Source: Thermodesulfobacteriota bacterium (lineage in GTDB: Bacteria > Desulfobacterota > BSN033 > UBA1163). Taken from it: a stretch of DNA of 64,000 bases. This document shows, piece after piece, positions 42,861-51,358 of the stretch. A program made the translations under genes and the position numbers. The notes beneath the pieces are model-generated. The model saw only the letters and a program-made list of their open reading frames with translations, searched no databases and was not told the DNA's origin. The stretch is from the NCBI GenBank assembly GCA_026415035.1, contig JAOAHX010000009.1, positions 1 to 64,000 of the forward strand. Direction: 5' to 3'. Numbering within the stretch: position 1 is the first letter of the stretch; the number at the start of each line of letters is the position of its first letter.

Positions 42861-44015
42861 ATGGATTTCGAACTGACCCAGGAGCAGAAGGATATCCAGA
42901 AGGCGGCCCGAGAGTTCATCCAGGGAGAGTACGATAAGGAGAAGATCCTCGAATGGGAGCAGACCCATTCCTTCCCCCGAGAGGTCTGGAAGAAGGCCTG
43001 CAAACTGGGCTTCATCGGCATTCATTTTCCGGAAGAGTATGGAGGGCAAGGTTACGGCATCATGGAGAATATCCTCGTGGTCGAGGAGTTCTGCCGGAAG
43101 GATTCGGGCGTGGGCATTGCCGTGACCTTGGCAGACTTCTCCTCCGAGGTGATCCTCCGTTTCGGCAACGAGGCCCAGAAGAAGAAGTATCTCATCCCGG
43201 TGGCCCGGGGCGAGATGATCTCAGGGGGCGCCTATACCGAACCCAATCACGGAAGCGACATCACCCTGATGGCCACCACCGCGGTGAAGCAGGGAGACTG
43301 CTTCGTGATCAACGGGACGAAAACCTTCATCACGAACGGGTTGCTCGCCGACTTCTTCGTGGTCCTTTGCCAGACCGATCCCCAGGCCAAACCGCCCTAC
43401 CGAGGCCAGTGCACCATCCTCGTGGAGAGGGGGACCAAGGGATTGGAGGCCACCGAGATCATGCCGAAGATGGGGATCCGAATGACCTCCACGGCGGAGC
43501 TCTCCTTCAGCGACGTTCGAGTGCCCTTGACCCACCTGATCGGCGAGGAGAACAGAGGGTTCTACCAGGTCCTCGAATTCTTCGACGAGAGCCGGATCGA
43601 GATCGCAGCCCAGGGGGTGGGAATCGCCCAAGGAGCCTTTGACCGGGCTCTCGAATATGCCAAACAGAGGGAGCAGTTTGGAAGGAAGATCGTGGATTTC
43701 CAGGTCACCCAGCACAAGCTGGCCGATATGGCGACGAAAGTCGAGGTGGCCAGGCTTCTCACCTACAAGGCGGCCTGGAACTACGATCAGGGACGGATCG
43801 ATCCCAAACTGACCTCGATGGCAAAGATGTTTGCCGGAAGAGTGGCTGTGGAGGTGGCCGACGAGGCCATCCAGATCTTCGGCGGCTATGGCTACATCAC
43901 CGAATACGAGGTGGAGCGATTCTATCGCGACGCCAAGATCACCGAGATCTACGAAGGCACCAAGGAGATCCAGAAGAACACGATCGCCAGTGCCTTAATC
44001 GGAAAGATGAAGTGA
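42861..44015 (+). CDS. Acyl-CoA dehydrogenase paired with EtfBA
   Basis: 384 residues: 'GGAYTEPNHGSDITLMATTAVKQG', 'VINGTKTFITNG', 'RIEIAAQGVGIAQGAFDRALEYAKQREQFGRKI' and catalytic Glu in 'IYEGTKEIQKN'. It desaturates an acyl-CoA at C2-C3 and reduces ETF. The gene is 25 bp after etfA, with a GGGAGGAGG ribosome site, which suggests these three proteins work as one unit. Chain-length specificity unknown. Confidence 0.93.
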   Translation: MDFELTQEQKDIQKAAREFIQGEYDKEKILEWEQTHSFPREVWKKACKLGFIGIHFPEEYGGQGYGIMENILVVEEFCRKDSGVGIAVTLADFSSEVILRFGNEAQKKKYLIPVARGEMISGGAYTEPNHGSDITLMATTAVKQGDCFVINGTKTFITNGLLADFFVVLCQTDPQAKPPYRGQCTILVERGTKGLEATEIMPKMGIRMTSTAELSFSDVRVPLTHLIGEENRGFYQVLEFFDESRIEIAAQGVGIAQGAFDRALEYAKQREQFGRKIVDFQVTQHKLADMATKVEVARLLTYKAAWNYDQGRIDPKLTSMAKMFAGRVAVEVADEAIQIFGGYGYITEYEVERFYRDAKITEIYEGTKEIQKNTIASALIGKMK

Positions 44016-44172
44016 CCTTCAACCCAAATTCCGAAACCCGAAGGAGGGATAAAGAGCAGGGGGATCAGGCAGGCCGGATCCACCCCAAAGCCCCTCGAGG
44101 GGATGGAAAGGCCAGTCGAGATTCCTTTCGAGGTTCGAGATTCGGATTTTGGTTCGATGAGTGGAAAGAGAG
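44016..44172. other. Gap with degenerate TTCGG-rich filler sequence
   Basis: The space between the acyl-CoA dehydrogenase and the first HdrA-like gene contains 'CCGAAACCCGAAGG' and 'GAGGTTCGAGATTCGGATTT', resembling filler in other gaps (6325, 30788, 46421, 54291). No promoter or terminator is recognisable. Confidence 0.35.
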
Positions 44173-46419
44173 ATGAAGGTTGAAGAAGAGAAAATGATCC
44201 CCGAGGCATTGATCATCGGGGCCGGCATCGCAGGGATGCAGGCGGCTCTCGACATCGCGGACAAGGGCTTCAAGGTCCATCTCGTGGAGAAGGACCCTTC
44301 GATCGGAGGCCATATGGCCCAGCTCGACAAGACCTTCCCCACCCTCGACTGCTCCGCCTGCATCATCACCCCGAAGATGGTCGACACGGCCAATCACCCC
44401 AACATCAACCTCATGACCTATTCGGAGGTGGTGAAGATCGAGGGGAAGGTGGGGGACTTCAAGGTCACGATCCGGAAGAAACCCCGCTACGTCGAGATGA
44501 CGAAATGCACGGCCTGTGCGGACTGCGTCTCCAAATGTCCGGTCTCCCTTCCCAATGAATTCGACATGGGGCTCGGTCTGAGGAAAGCGATCTACATCCC
44601 CTTCCCTCAGGCCGTCCCGCTCAAATATACGATGGATCGGAGAGGGACCCCGCCCTGCACCGCAACCTGTCCCCTCCACTGCAATGCCCAGGGCTACGTG
44701 GCCCTCATCTCCCAAGGAAAATTGAAGGAGGCCCTGGCCCTGGTGAGGCAGACCCTGCCCTTTCCCGGGATCCTCGCCTATGTCTGCGCCCGTCCCTGTG
44801 AAAGGGAATGCAAGAGGATCGAGGTGGATCGGCCCGTCTCCATCTGCCATCTGAAACGTTTCCTGGTCGATCACGTAGAGGAAGAAGACCTCCCCCTTGC
44901 CCCTTCGGAGGAGAAACCCCAGAAGGTCGCCATTGTGGGCGGAGGGCCTGCAGGCCTGACCGCGGCCTTCGATCTGAGGAGGAAGGGATACGCCGTGACC
45001 CTCTTCGAGGCGAAAGAGGAACTGGGCGGTCTCCTCACCCATGGCTTCCCCTCTTACCGGCTCCCGAAGGAGGTCGTGAAGAAGGACCTCTCGGTCGTTG
45101 AAAAGATGGGGGTCGAAATCCGGCTCAATACCGTGGTGGGAAGAGACCTCTCCTTCGAGGAGCTCCAGAAGACCTTTGATGCCCTCTTCATCTCCGTGGG
45201 GGCCTCCGGAGCTCATGACCCTGCCTTTGACGCGCTGCGGAAGAACCGGAGGGGGATGATCCAGGTCGATCCCCTCACGCTGGAGACCAATCTCAAGGGA
45301 GTCTTCGCCGGAGGCGATGCGGTCACAGGTCCCGGGACCATTATCGAGGCGATGGCCCAGGGGAGAAAGGCCGCCACCTCCATCGATCGTTGGATCCGGG
45401 GAGAGGACCTCCGGGCGGGCCGGGAGAATGAAGGGAAAACGGTCTCCCCCATGCAGAGTTCGATGCCTTATCCCGAAAGGCAACAGAGGGAAACCCCACC
45501 CCACATGATCGAGCCCCTTGGGCCGGGTCTAACCCTCGAGGAGGCCATGGAGGAGGCCAGGCGGTGCCTCAACTGCGGCGGATGTTCCGACTGCGGGGAA
45601 TGCGCCAAATACTGTCAACCCAAGGCGATCAATTATCAGATGAAGGAAGAGCTCGTCGAACTCCATGTAGGGGTCATCATCCTGGCCACCGGGTTCGACC
45701 CCTTCGATCCCAAATTGAAGCCCGAATTTGGCTACGGCGTCTATCCCAATGTCCTTCACGGAATCGAGATGGAGCGTCTCTGTTCCGCTTCGGGTCCGAC
45801 CAAGGGCGAGATCCTGATCCAAGGGAAGAAACCCAAAGAGATCGTCTTCATCCACTGTGTGGGTTCGAGGGATAAAACCGTCGGAAACGAATACTGTTCC
45901 AGGGTCTGTTGTATGTACACGGCCAAACAGGCCCATCTCGTTCGGGACAAGATCCCCGAGGCCCATATCACGGTCCTCTATATGGATGTGAGGGCCTTCG
46001 GGAAGGGATTCGAAGAATTTTACGAGAGGGTTCAGAAGGAGGAGATCGTCTATCGGAGGGCCAACCCCTCCGAAGTCTATCAACGGAACGGGAAGTTGGT
46101 GGTGCGGGCGGAGGATACCCTCCTCGGAGAACCCCTCGAACTGGAGGCGGACCTGGTGGTGCTCGCCTCGGGACTGGTGCCCAGGCGGGAGGACGGGCCT
46201 CTTAAAGCGATGCTCGGCCTCGAAAGCTCTTCGGATCGATTCTACGGGGAAGCCCCTGGGTTGGATCCGATCCTTACCCCGGTCGAAGGCATCTTTTTGG
46301 CCGGGTGCTGTCAAGGCCCGAAGGATATCCCCGACACGGTCGCCCAGGCAAGCGGCGCCGCCGCCCTGGCCTGCACCTTTTTGTCAAAAGGTCGCCGTCG
46401 CGACCTCAAGGTTGCGTAA
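44173..46419 (+). CDS. HdrA-like flavoprotein with nested GltD-like NAD(P)H-oxidoreductase module
   Basis: About 748 residues; in-frame GTG 44161 is an alternative start. It opens with the HdrA flavin fold ('GAGIAGMQAALDIADKGFKVHLVEKDPSIGGHMAQLD') and 'LDCSACIITPKM', lacking HdrA's usual N-terminal ~140 residues. CTACADCVSKCP follows, then a glutamate-synthase-small-subunit (GltD) module inserted at ~44640-45420 ('TATCPLHCNAQGYVALI', 'VAIVGGGPAGLTAAFDLRRKG', 'FAGGDAVTGPGTIIEAMAQGRKAA'). CGGCSDCGECAKYC comes next, and the HdrA C-terminal half resumes ('CVGSRD', 'YCSRVCCMYTAKQAH', 'CCQGPKDIPDTVAQASG'). With two predicted FADs and several clusters, it could couple NAD(P)H to an Hdr/ferredoxin chain. 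Confidence 0.88.
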   Translation: MKVEEEKMIPEALIIGAGIAGMQAALDIADKGFKVHLVEKDPSIGGHMAQLDKTFPTLDCSACIITPKMVDTANHPNINLMTYSEVVKIEGKVGDFKVTIRKKPRYVEMTKCTACADCVSKCPVSLPNEFDMGLGLRKAIYIPFPQAVPLKYTMDRRGTPPCTATCPLHCNAQGYVALISQGKLKEALALVRQTLPFPGILAYVCARPCERECKRIEVDRPVSICHLKRFLVDHVEEEDLPLAPSEEKPQKVAIVGGGPAGLTAAFDLRRKGYAVTLFEAKEELGGLLTHGFPSYRLPKEVVKKDLSVVEKMGVEIRLNTVVGRDLSFEELQKTFDALFISVGASGAHDPAFDALRKNRRGMIQVDPLTLETNLKGVFAGGDAVTGPGTIIEAMAQGRKAATSIDRWIRGEDLRAGRENEGKTVSPMQSSMPYPERQQRETPPHMIEPLGPGLTLEEAMEEARRCLNCGGCSDCGECAKYCQPKAINYQMKEELVELHVGVIILATGFDPFDPKLKPEFGYGVYPNVLHGIEMERLCSASGPTKGEILIQGKKPKEIVFIHCVGSRDKTVGNEYCSRVCCMYTAKQAHLVRDKIPEAHITVLYMDVRAFGKGFEEFYERVQKEEIVYRRANPSEVYQRNGKLVVRAEDTLLGEPLELEADLVVLASGLVPRREDGPLKAMLGLESSSDRFYGEAPGLDPILTPVEGIFLAGCCQGPKDIPDTVAQASGAAALACTFLSKGRRRDLKVA

Positions 46420-46461
46420 TTTCCCGTCGGGATACGAATTTCGGAGTTGGGTGGTTAATCT

Positions 46462-48396
46462 ATGAAGATCGGTGTCTATATCTGCCATTGCGGAATCAAC
46501 ATCGCGGCCACGGTCGATATCGAGCGGGTGACGGCCTTCGCCTCGACGCTTCCCCATGTGGCCATCGCCAGGAACTATCAGTACATGTGCTCCGATCCGG
46601 GTCAGGACTGGATCAAGAACGACATCAAGAATTTGGGCATCGATCGCGTGGTGGTGGCAGCCTGCTCCCCAAGGATGCACGAGCCCACCTATCGGAATGC
46701 CTGTCGCTCCGCTGGGCTCAATCCTTACTTTTTCGAAATGGCCAACATCCGGGAGCAATGCTCCTGGGTGCATGCCGACCGGGAGGAGGCGACGAAGAAG
46801 GCGATGGACCTGATCGCCTCTGCGGTGGCCAAGGTCTCGCTCCATGAGCCTCTCGAGGAGAACGAGGTGGGCGTGACCCCATCGGTCCTCGTCATCGGCG
46901 GCGGGATCGCGGGGATCCAGGCGAGCCTCGACGTGGCCAATTCGGGTTTCGAAGTCTATCTCGTGGAGAAATCTCCTTCGATCGGAGGCCATCTGGCTCA
47001 GATCTACCGGACCTTCCCGTCCCTCGAAGAGACCTCCACCCTGCTCCTCCCGAAACTTCAGCAGGTCCATCACCACCCGCTCATCCACCTTCTCACCCAG
47101 ACCGAATTGGTGGAGGTGGAGGGTTTCGTGGGGAACTTCCAGGCCAAGCTCAAACACAGGCCCCGGCATGTCAACCCCGAACGATGCACCTGCTGCAAAA
47201 AATGCGAGGAGGTCTGCCCGGTCAGGGTTCCGAACGAATTCAACCTGGGTCTCGATGAACGACCGGCCATCTACCTTCCCTTTCCGGATGCCGTGCCCCG
47301 CTGCTATACCATCGACGCCGAAAACTGTCTCTACTTCACCAAAGGGGAGTGCGGCCGGTGCCGTGAGATCTGCCCGGAAGGCGCGGTCCAGTTCGAAGAG
47401 GTGGGGATGGAGTTCGAGGTCAAAATCGGAACGATCATCGTGGCCACGGGCTATGACCCCTTCGATCCCAAATTGAAGCCCGAACTGGGTTACGGCGTCT
47501 ATAAAAACGTCATCACGGGTCTCGAACTGGAGAGGTTGCTGGCCCCTGACGGACCGACCCGGGGAAAGCTCCTGATCGAGGGCAAGGAGCCCAAAAATAT
47601 CGTCTTCATCAAATGTGTTGGCTCCAGGGACAAGACCGTCGGAAACGAGTACTGCTCCCGCATCTGCTGTATGTTCACGGCCAAACAGGCCTATCTCCTC
47701 AAGGAGAGGATCCCCGATGCCCGGATCACCATCTGCTACATCGACGTCCGGGCCTTCGGCAAAGGCTACGAACAGTTCTACGAGGCCGTCCAGCTCAAAG
47801 GGATATACTATCGAAAGGGCGTCCCATCGGAGATCTACCAGAGAAATGGAAAGTTGATCGTCAAGGCGGACGACGAACTCCTCGGGGAGCCCTACGAGGA
47901 AGAGGCCGATCTGGTCGTGCTGGCCACCGGCCTCACCCAGAGACAGGACGCCTCGGCCCTGAGGGGTCTTCTCAAGCTCTCCCTTTCTCCAGATCGCTTC
48001 TATCTCGAGGCCCATCCGAAGCTGAGGCCCCTCGATACGGCCGCCGATGGGATCTTCCTGGCCGGGACCTGTCAAGGTCCCAAGGATATCATGGATACGC
48101 TCTCCCAGGCCCACGGGACCGCCTCGCGGGCGACCATCCCGCTCTTTGCCGGCAAGGTGAGGATCGAGCCCATCACCGCCTGGGTCGATGTGGAGATCTG
48201 CGCGGGATGCGGGCTTTGCGAGCAAATCTGCGAATACCGGGCCTTGAGGCTCGACCCATACCGAAAGGTGATGACCGTCAACAAGGCCCTGTGCAAGGGG
48301 TGTGGCGCCTGCAACGCCACCTGCCCCTCGAGCGCCATCACCCTGAAACACTTCAAGACGGAGCAGATCATGGCCCAGCTCAGGGAGGTCTGTTAA
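46462..48396 (+). CDS. hdrA: HdrA-like iron-sulfur flavoprotein with C-terminal ferredoxin domain
   Basis: 644 residues. Standard HdrA N-terminus 'MKIGVYICHCGINIAATVDIE' and 'ACSPRMHEPTYRNAC', FAD fold 'GGGIAGIQASLDVANSGFEVYLVEK', CTCCKKCEEVCP and CGRCREICP clusters, 'YCSRICCMFTAKQAY' and 'CQGPKDIMDTLSQAHG', then CAGCGLCEQICE and CKGCGACNATCP at the C-terminus. The segment that in most HdrA reads DCSACI is EETSTL here, so those cysteines are missing (compare 44173). In HdrA the FAD is the bifurcation site. Probably teams with the HdrCB-like protein at 32078 and the neighbouring HdrA-like protein. Confidence 0.9.
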   Translation: MKIGVYICHCGINIAATVDIERVTAFASTLPHVAIARNYQYMCSDPGQDWIKNDIKNLGIDRVVVAACSPRMHEPTYRNACRSAGLNPYFFEMANIREQCSWVHADREEATKKAMDLIASAVAKVSLHEPLEENEVGVTPSVLVIGGGIAGIQASLDVANSGFEVYLVEKSPSIGGHLAQIYRTFPSLEETSTLLLPKLQQVHHHPLIHLLTQTELVEVEGFVGNFQAKLKHRPRHVNPERCTCCKKCEEVCPVRVPNEFNLGLDERPAIYLPFPDAVPRCYTIDAENCLYFTKGECGRCREICPEGAVQFEEVGMEFEVKIGTIIVATGYDPFDPKLKPELGYGVYKNVITGLELERLLAPDGPTRGKLLIEGKEPKNIVFIKCVGSRDKTVGNEYCSRICCMFTAKQAYLLKERIPDARITICYIDVRAFGKGYEQFYEAVQLKGIYYRKGVPSEIYQRNGKLIVKADDELLGEPYEEEADLVVLATGLTQRQDASALRGLLKLSLSPDRFYLEAHPKLRPLDTAADGIFLAGTCQGPKDIMDTLSQAHGTASRATIPLFAGKVRIEPITAWVDVEICAGCGLCEQICEYRALRLDPYRKVMTVNKALCKGCGACNATCPSSAITLKHFKTEQIMAQLREVC

Positions 48397-48429
48397 ACGG
48401 CCCTCTGCGAGGGATTAGGCCGAAGATCC

Positions 48430-48954
48430 ATGGAGAAGGGTCTCGTTCAGGTTTACACAGGCAATGGGAAGGGGAAGACGACGGCGGCCCTCGGGTTGGC
48501 CCTCCGGGCAGCCGGCCATGGATTTAAAACGCTCGTCATCCAGTTCATGAAGGGGAACATCCAATACGGAGAACTGGAATCGGCCAAGAGGCTATCCCCC
48601 TATCTCACCATCCGCCAGATGGGGAGGGAGACCTTTGTCTCGAAGACGAACCCCGACCCCGTGGACATCGAATGGGCTCGTAAAGGGTTCGCCCTGGCCC
48701 GGGAGGCCGTGGCCAGCGGAGCCTACGATATCATCATCCTGGACGAAATCAACGTGGCCGTCGATTTTGGCTTGATCCCTTTGCCGGAGCTCCTTCGGCT
48801 TCTCGATTCAAAACCGGATTCGGTCGAGCTGGTCCTCACCGGAAGAAATGCGGCCGAGGAGGTCATCGATCGGGCCGATCTGGTCACGGAGATGGTCGAA
48901 AAGAAACATTACTTTCAAAAGGGGGTTACATCACGAATCGGAATTGAGATATAG
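48430..48954 (+). CDS. cobO: Cob(I)yrinic acid a,c-diamide / cobalamin adenosyltransferase (CobO/BtuR type)
   Basis: 174 residues: P-loop 'TGNGKGKTTAALGLALRAAGHG', 'VIQFMKGNIQYGE', 'YDIIILDEINVAVDFGL' and 'ELVLTGRNAAEEVIDRADLVTEM'. It transfers the adenosyl group of ATP to cob(I)alamin to give adenosylcobalamin, the cofactor of the two mutases encoded downstream. It lies after the HdrA genes and about 117 bp before the first mutase, linking redox and B12 modules. Confidence 0.93.
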   Translation: MEKGLVQVYTGNGKGKTTAALGLALRAAGHGFKTLVIQFMKGNIQYGELESAKRLSPYLTIRQMGRETFVSKTNPDPVDIEWARKGFALAREAVASGAYDIIILDEINVAVDFGLIPLPELLRLLDSKPDSVELVLTGRNAAEEVIDRADLVTEMVEKKHYFQKGVTSRIGIEI

Positions 48955-49071
48955 GGATCGATAGGATCGTTGTCCTGTTGGGGTTTCTCGAGACGACCGT
49001 AGGAAAGCCCGCCTGGGGCTACCGATCCATCTTCTCCATGAACGGATTCTCTTCAAGAGGGGGTGGGGTCC

Positions 49072-50745
49072 ATGTTCAAAGAAGACCAACTCAATAAGGT
49101 GGGAGAAGAGAAGAAGAGATGGGTCAACGATCTCTCCAAACTGCTTTCTGAAACGCCCGAACGCCTGCCTCGTTTCACCACCATCTCTGACCTCGAGATC
49201 AAAGGGCTTTACACACCCGAGGACATCAAAGACCTCGACTACACAAAAGACATCGGTTTCCCCGGCCTCTATCCTTTCACGCGAGGCGTCCAACCCTCTA
49301 TGTACCGTGGCCGCCTCTGGACCATGCGGATGTTCTCCGGCCTCGGGGGTCCGGAGGAGACCAACCAGCGTTTCCATTATCTGCTCGATCACGGGGAGAC
49401 CGGACTCTCCATCGCCTTCCACTACCCGACCCTGATGGGTTACGACAGCGATTCGCCGATGGCCCGGGGCGAAATCGGAAAGTGCGGGGTGGCCGTCGAT
49501 ACCCTCAAGGACATGGAGATCCTCTTCGAGGGGATCCCCCTCGACAAGGTGACCACCTCCATGACGATCAATCCACCGGCGGCCATTCTGCTGGCGATGT
49601 ACATCGTGGTGGCGGAGAAACAGGGGGTGAGCAAGCGAGAGATCGGGGGCACGATCCAGAACGACATGTTGAAGGAGTTCATCGCCCAGAAGACCTTCAT
49701 GCTGCCTCCGAAACCCTCCATGCGGATCATCGTGGACACGATCGAGTACTGCACCAAGGAGGTCCCCCGCTGGAACACGATCAGCATCAGTGGCTACCAT
49801 ATCCGTGAGGCTGGGTCGACGGCCGTCCAGGAGCTGGCCTTCACCCTCGCCGACGGAATCGCCTATGTGGAGGCCGCCCTCGAGAGAGGCCTCGATGTGG
49901 ATGACTTTGCGCCGAGGCTCTCCTTCTTCTTCGACGCCCATATCGACTTCTTCGAAGAGATCGCCAAATTCAGGGCGGCCCGGAGGATGTGGGCCAAGAT
50001 CATGCGGGAGCGGTTCATGGCCAAAAAACCTCGATCCTGGATGCTCCGCTTTCACACCCAGACCGCCGGGTGTTCGTTGACGGCCCAGCAACCTTTCAAC
50101 AACATCGTCCGAACCGCCTACGAGGCCTTGGCGGCGGTGCTGGGCGGGACCCAATCGCTCCACACCAACTCCCTCGACGAGACCTATGCCATCCCGACCG
50201 AGGAAGCGGTCACCATCGCCCTCCGAACCCAGCAGATCCTGGCCGAGGAGACTGGGGTGGCCAACACCATCGATCCCCTGGCGGGATCCTATTTTGTGGA
50301 GGCCCTCACCAATCAGATGGAAGAGCAGGCCTGGGACTATATCCGCAAGATCGATGAGATGGGGGGGATGCTGAACGCCATCGAGAGGGGGTATCCCCAG
50401 ATGGAGATCGCAGAGGCCGCCTATCGCTACCAACGGCAGATCGATTCGGGGGAGAAGGTGATCGTCGGCGTCAATAAATATGTGACCGACCACCCCCCCA
50501 TCACGATCTGGAGGATGAGACCGGAGATCGAGGAGCGCCAGCTTCGACGACTGCAGGAGGTCAAACGGACCCGCAACAACGCAAGGGTGAAGGCCTGTCT
50601 CGAAGAGATCCGGAAGGCCTCCCTCAACGGCGAAAATCTCATGCCTCCGATCATTGAAGCCGTCCGGGAGTATGCCACCATCCAGGAGATCTGCGATGTG
50701 TGGCGGGAGGTCTTCGGACGATACACGGATCCAGGATACTTTTAA
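49072..50745 (+). CDS. B12-dependent acyl-CoA mutase large subunit, isobutyryl-CoA-mutase-like
   Basis: 557 residues from ATG 49072 (AGAGGGGG upstream; in-frame GTG 49063 possible). TIM-barrel substrate subunit of the methylmalonyl-CoA mutase family: '[22 protein letters not shown]', '[25 protein letters not shown]', '[18 protein letters not shown]', '[14 protein letters not shown]'. The residues equivalent to Tyr89 and Arg207 of P. shermanii mutase are F88 and Q206; the spacing of 118 is identical and the radical-site His is H243. Phe/Gln at these positions marks isobutyryl-CoA mutases, whose substrate lacks a carboxylate. It lacks its own B12 domain, which is encoded by the next gene. 'AFHYPT' replaces the usual AFDLPT. 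Confidence 0.88.
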   Translation: MFKEDQLNKVGEEKKRWVNDLSKLLSETPERLPRFTTISDLEIKGLYTPEDIKDLDYTKDIGFPGLYPFTRGVQPSMYRGRLWTMRMFSGLGGPEETNQRFHYLLDHGETGLSIAFHYPTLMGYDSDSPMARGEIGKCGVAVDTLKDMEILFEGIPLDKVTTSMTINPPAAILLAMYIVVAEKQGVSKREIGGTIQNDMLKEFIAQKTFMLPPKPSMRIIVDTIEYCTKEVPRWNTISISGYHIREAGSTAVQELAFTLADGIAYVEAALERGLDVDDFAPRLSFFFDAHIDFFEEIAKFRAARRMWAKIMRERFMAKKPRSWMLRFHTQTAGCSLTAQQPFNNIVRTAYEALAAVLGGTQSLHTNSLDETYAIPTEEAVTIALRTQQILAEETGVANTIDPLAGSYFVEALTNQMEEQAWDYIRKIDEMGGMLNAIERGYPQMEIAEAAYRYQRQIDSGEKVIVGVNKYVTDHPPITIWRMRPEIEERQLRRLQEVKRTRNNARVKACLEEIRKASLNGENLMPPIIEAVREYATIQEICDVWREVFGRYTDPGYF

Positions 50746-50759
50746 AGGCGGAGGGGGAC

Positions 50760-51161
50760 ATGGAACGGAAGGTCCGAATCCTGATTGCCAAACCCGGCCT
50801 GGATGGACATGACCGGGGAGCGAAGGTGATCGCAAGGGGGTTTCGCGATGCGGGGTTCGAGGTGATCTATACCGGGCTTCACCAGACCCCGGAGCAGATC
50901 GTGGCCACGGCCATCCAAGAGGATGTGGACGGCATTGGGCTTTCGATCCTCTCCGGAGCGCACGACTACATCTTCCCCCAGGTCATCCAGCTCCTCAAAG
51001 AAAAGGGGGCGGGCGACATCGTGGTCTTCGGAGGAGGTATCATCCCTGAGGAGGATATCCCCCCCTTGAAGGCCTGCGGGGTGAAGGCGATCTTCCTACC
51101 CGGAACGCCCATCGAAGAAGCGGTCAAATGGGTTCGGGAAAACATCAAGCCGAGATCGTAA
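50760..51161 (+). CDS. Mutase B12-binding (small) subunit for the isobutyryl-type mutase
   Basis: 133 residues from ATG 50760 after a GGAGGGGG ribosome site. The cobalamin motif DGHDRG (D15, H17, G20) is followed by '[11 protein letters not shown]' and '[13 protein letters not shown]', the Ser and Gly-rich loops of B12-binding Rossmann domains. Works with the large subunit 14 bp upstream. About as long as the paralogue at 60521. Confidence 0.93.
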   Translation: MERKVRILIAKPGLDGHDRGAKVIARGFRDAGFEVIYTGLHQTPEQIVATAIQEDVDGIGLSILSGAHDYIFPQVIQLLKEKGAGDIVVFGGGIIPEEDIPPLKACGVKAIFLPGTPIEEAVKWVRENIKPRS

Positions 51162-51358
51162 AGGGGCGGCCGATTATTTTTTCGCCTAAACTTTACAGTT
51201 TACGTAAAGTGGATTTTATGGTATAGTGAGTCACCTTTGATAGCAGTGCACAGAAGCCTTCGCCAGTGAAGAAATCCATTCCCAAAAAGAAAGGAGGTGA
51301 AACCGATCCACCTTCGGGGAGACCCCCCTATTCTCGAAAGAAAGGAGGAAACCACCAG
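51162..51358 (+). promoter_or_regulatory. Promoter-operator region of the thiolase/DUF35 operon
   Basis: CAGTTTACGTAAAGTGG (51196-51212) with TTTACGTAAA at 51199-51208 is identical to the site before merR. The hexamers TTTACG (51199-51204) and TATAGT (51222-51227) are 17 bp apart, so the operator covers the -35. Outer arms ACTTTAC/GTAAAGT (51190-51210) extend the dyad. The leader has two Shine-Dalgarno sequences: AAAGGAGG before 'TGAAACCGATCC' (51288-51305) with no start codon, and AAAGGAGG serving the ATG at 51359. Confidence 0.6.

Noticed and set aside
48397-49071. Cobalamin riboswitch near the adenosyltransferase or mutase genes
   Set aside because: No B12-box-like GCCACTG element was found in the gaps around these genes.
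48931-50835. Minus-strand frame of 634 codons opposite the first mutase
   Set aside because: Shadow of the mutase gene; no family resemblance.
51266-51358. In-frame GTG start that would add 31 lysine-rich residues to thiolase-fold protein 1
   Set aside because: The extra codons consist mostly of two embedded ribosome sites (translated as KKGG), and ATG 51359 gives the family-like N-terminus.
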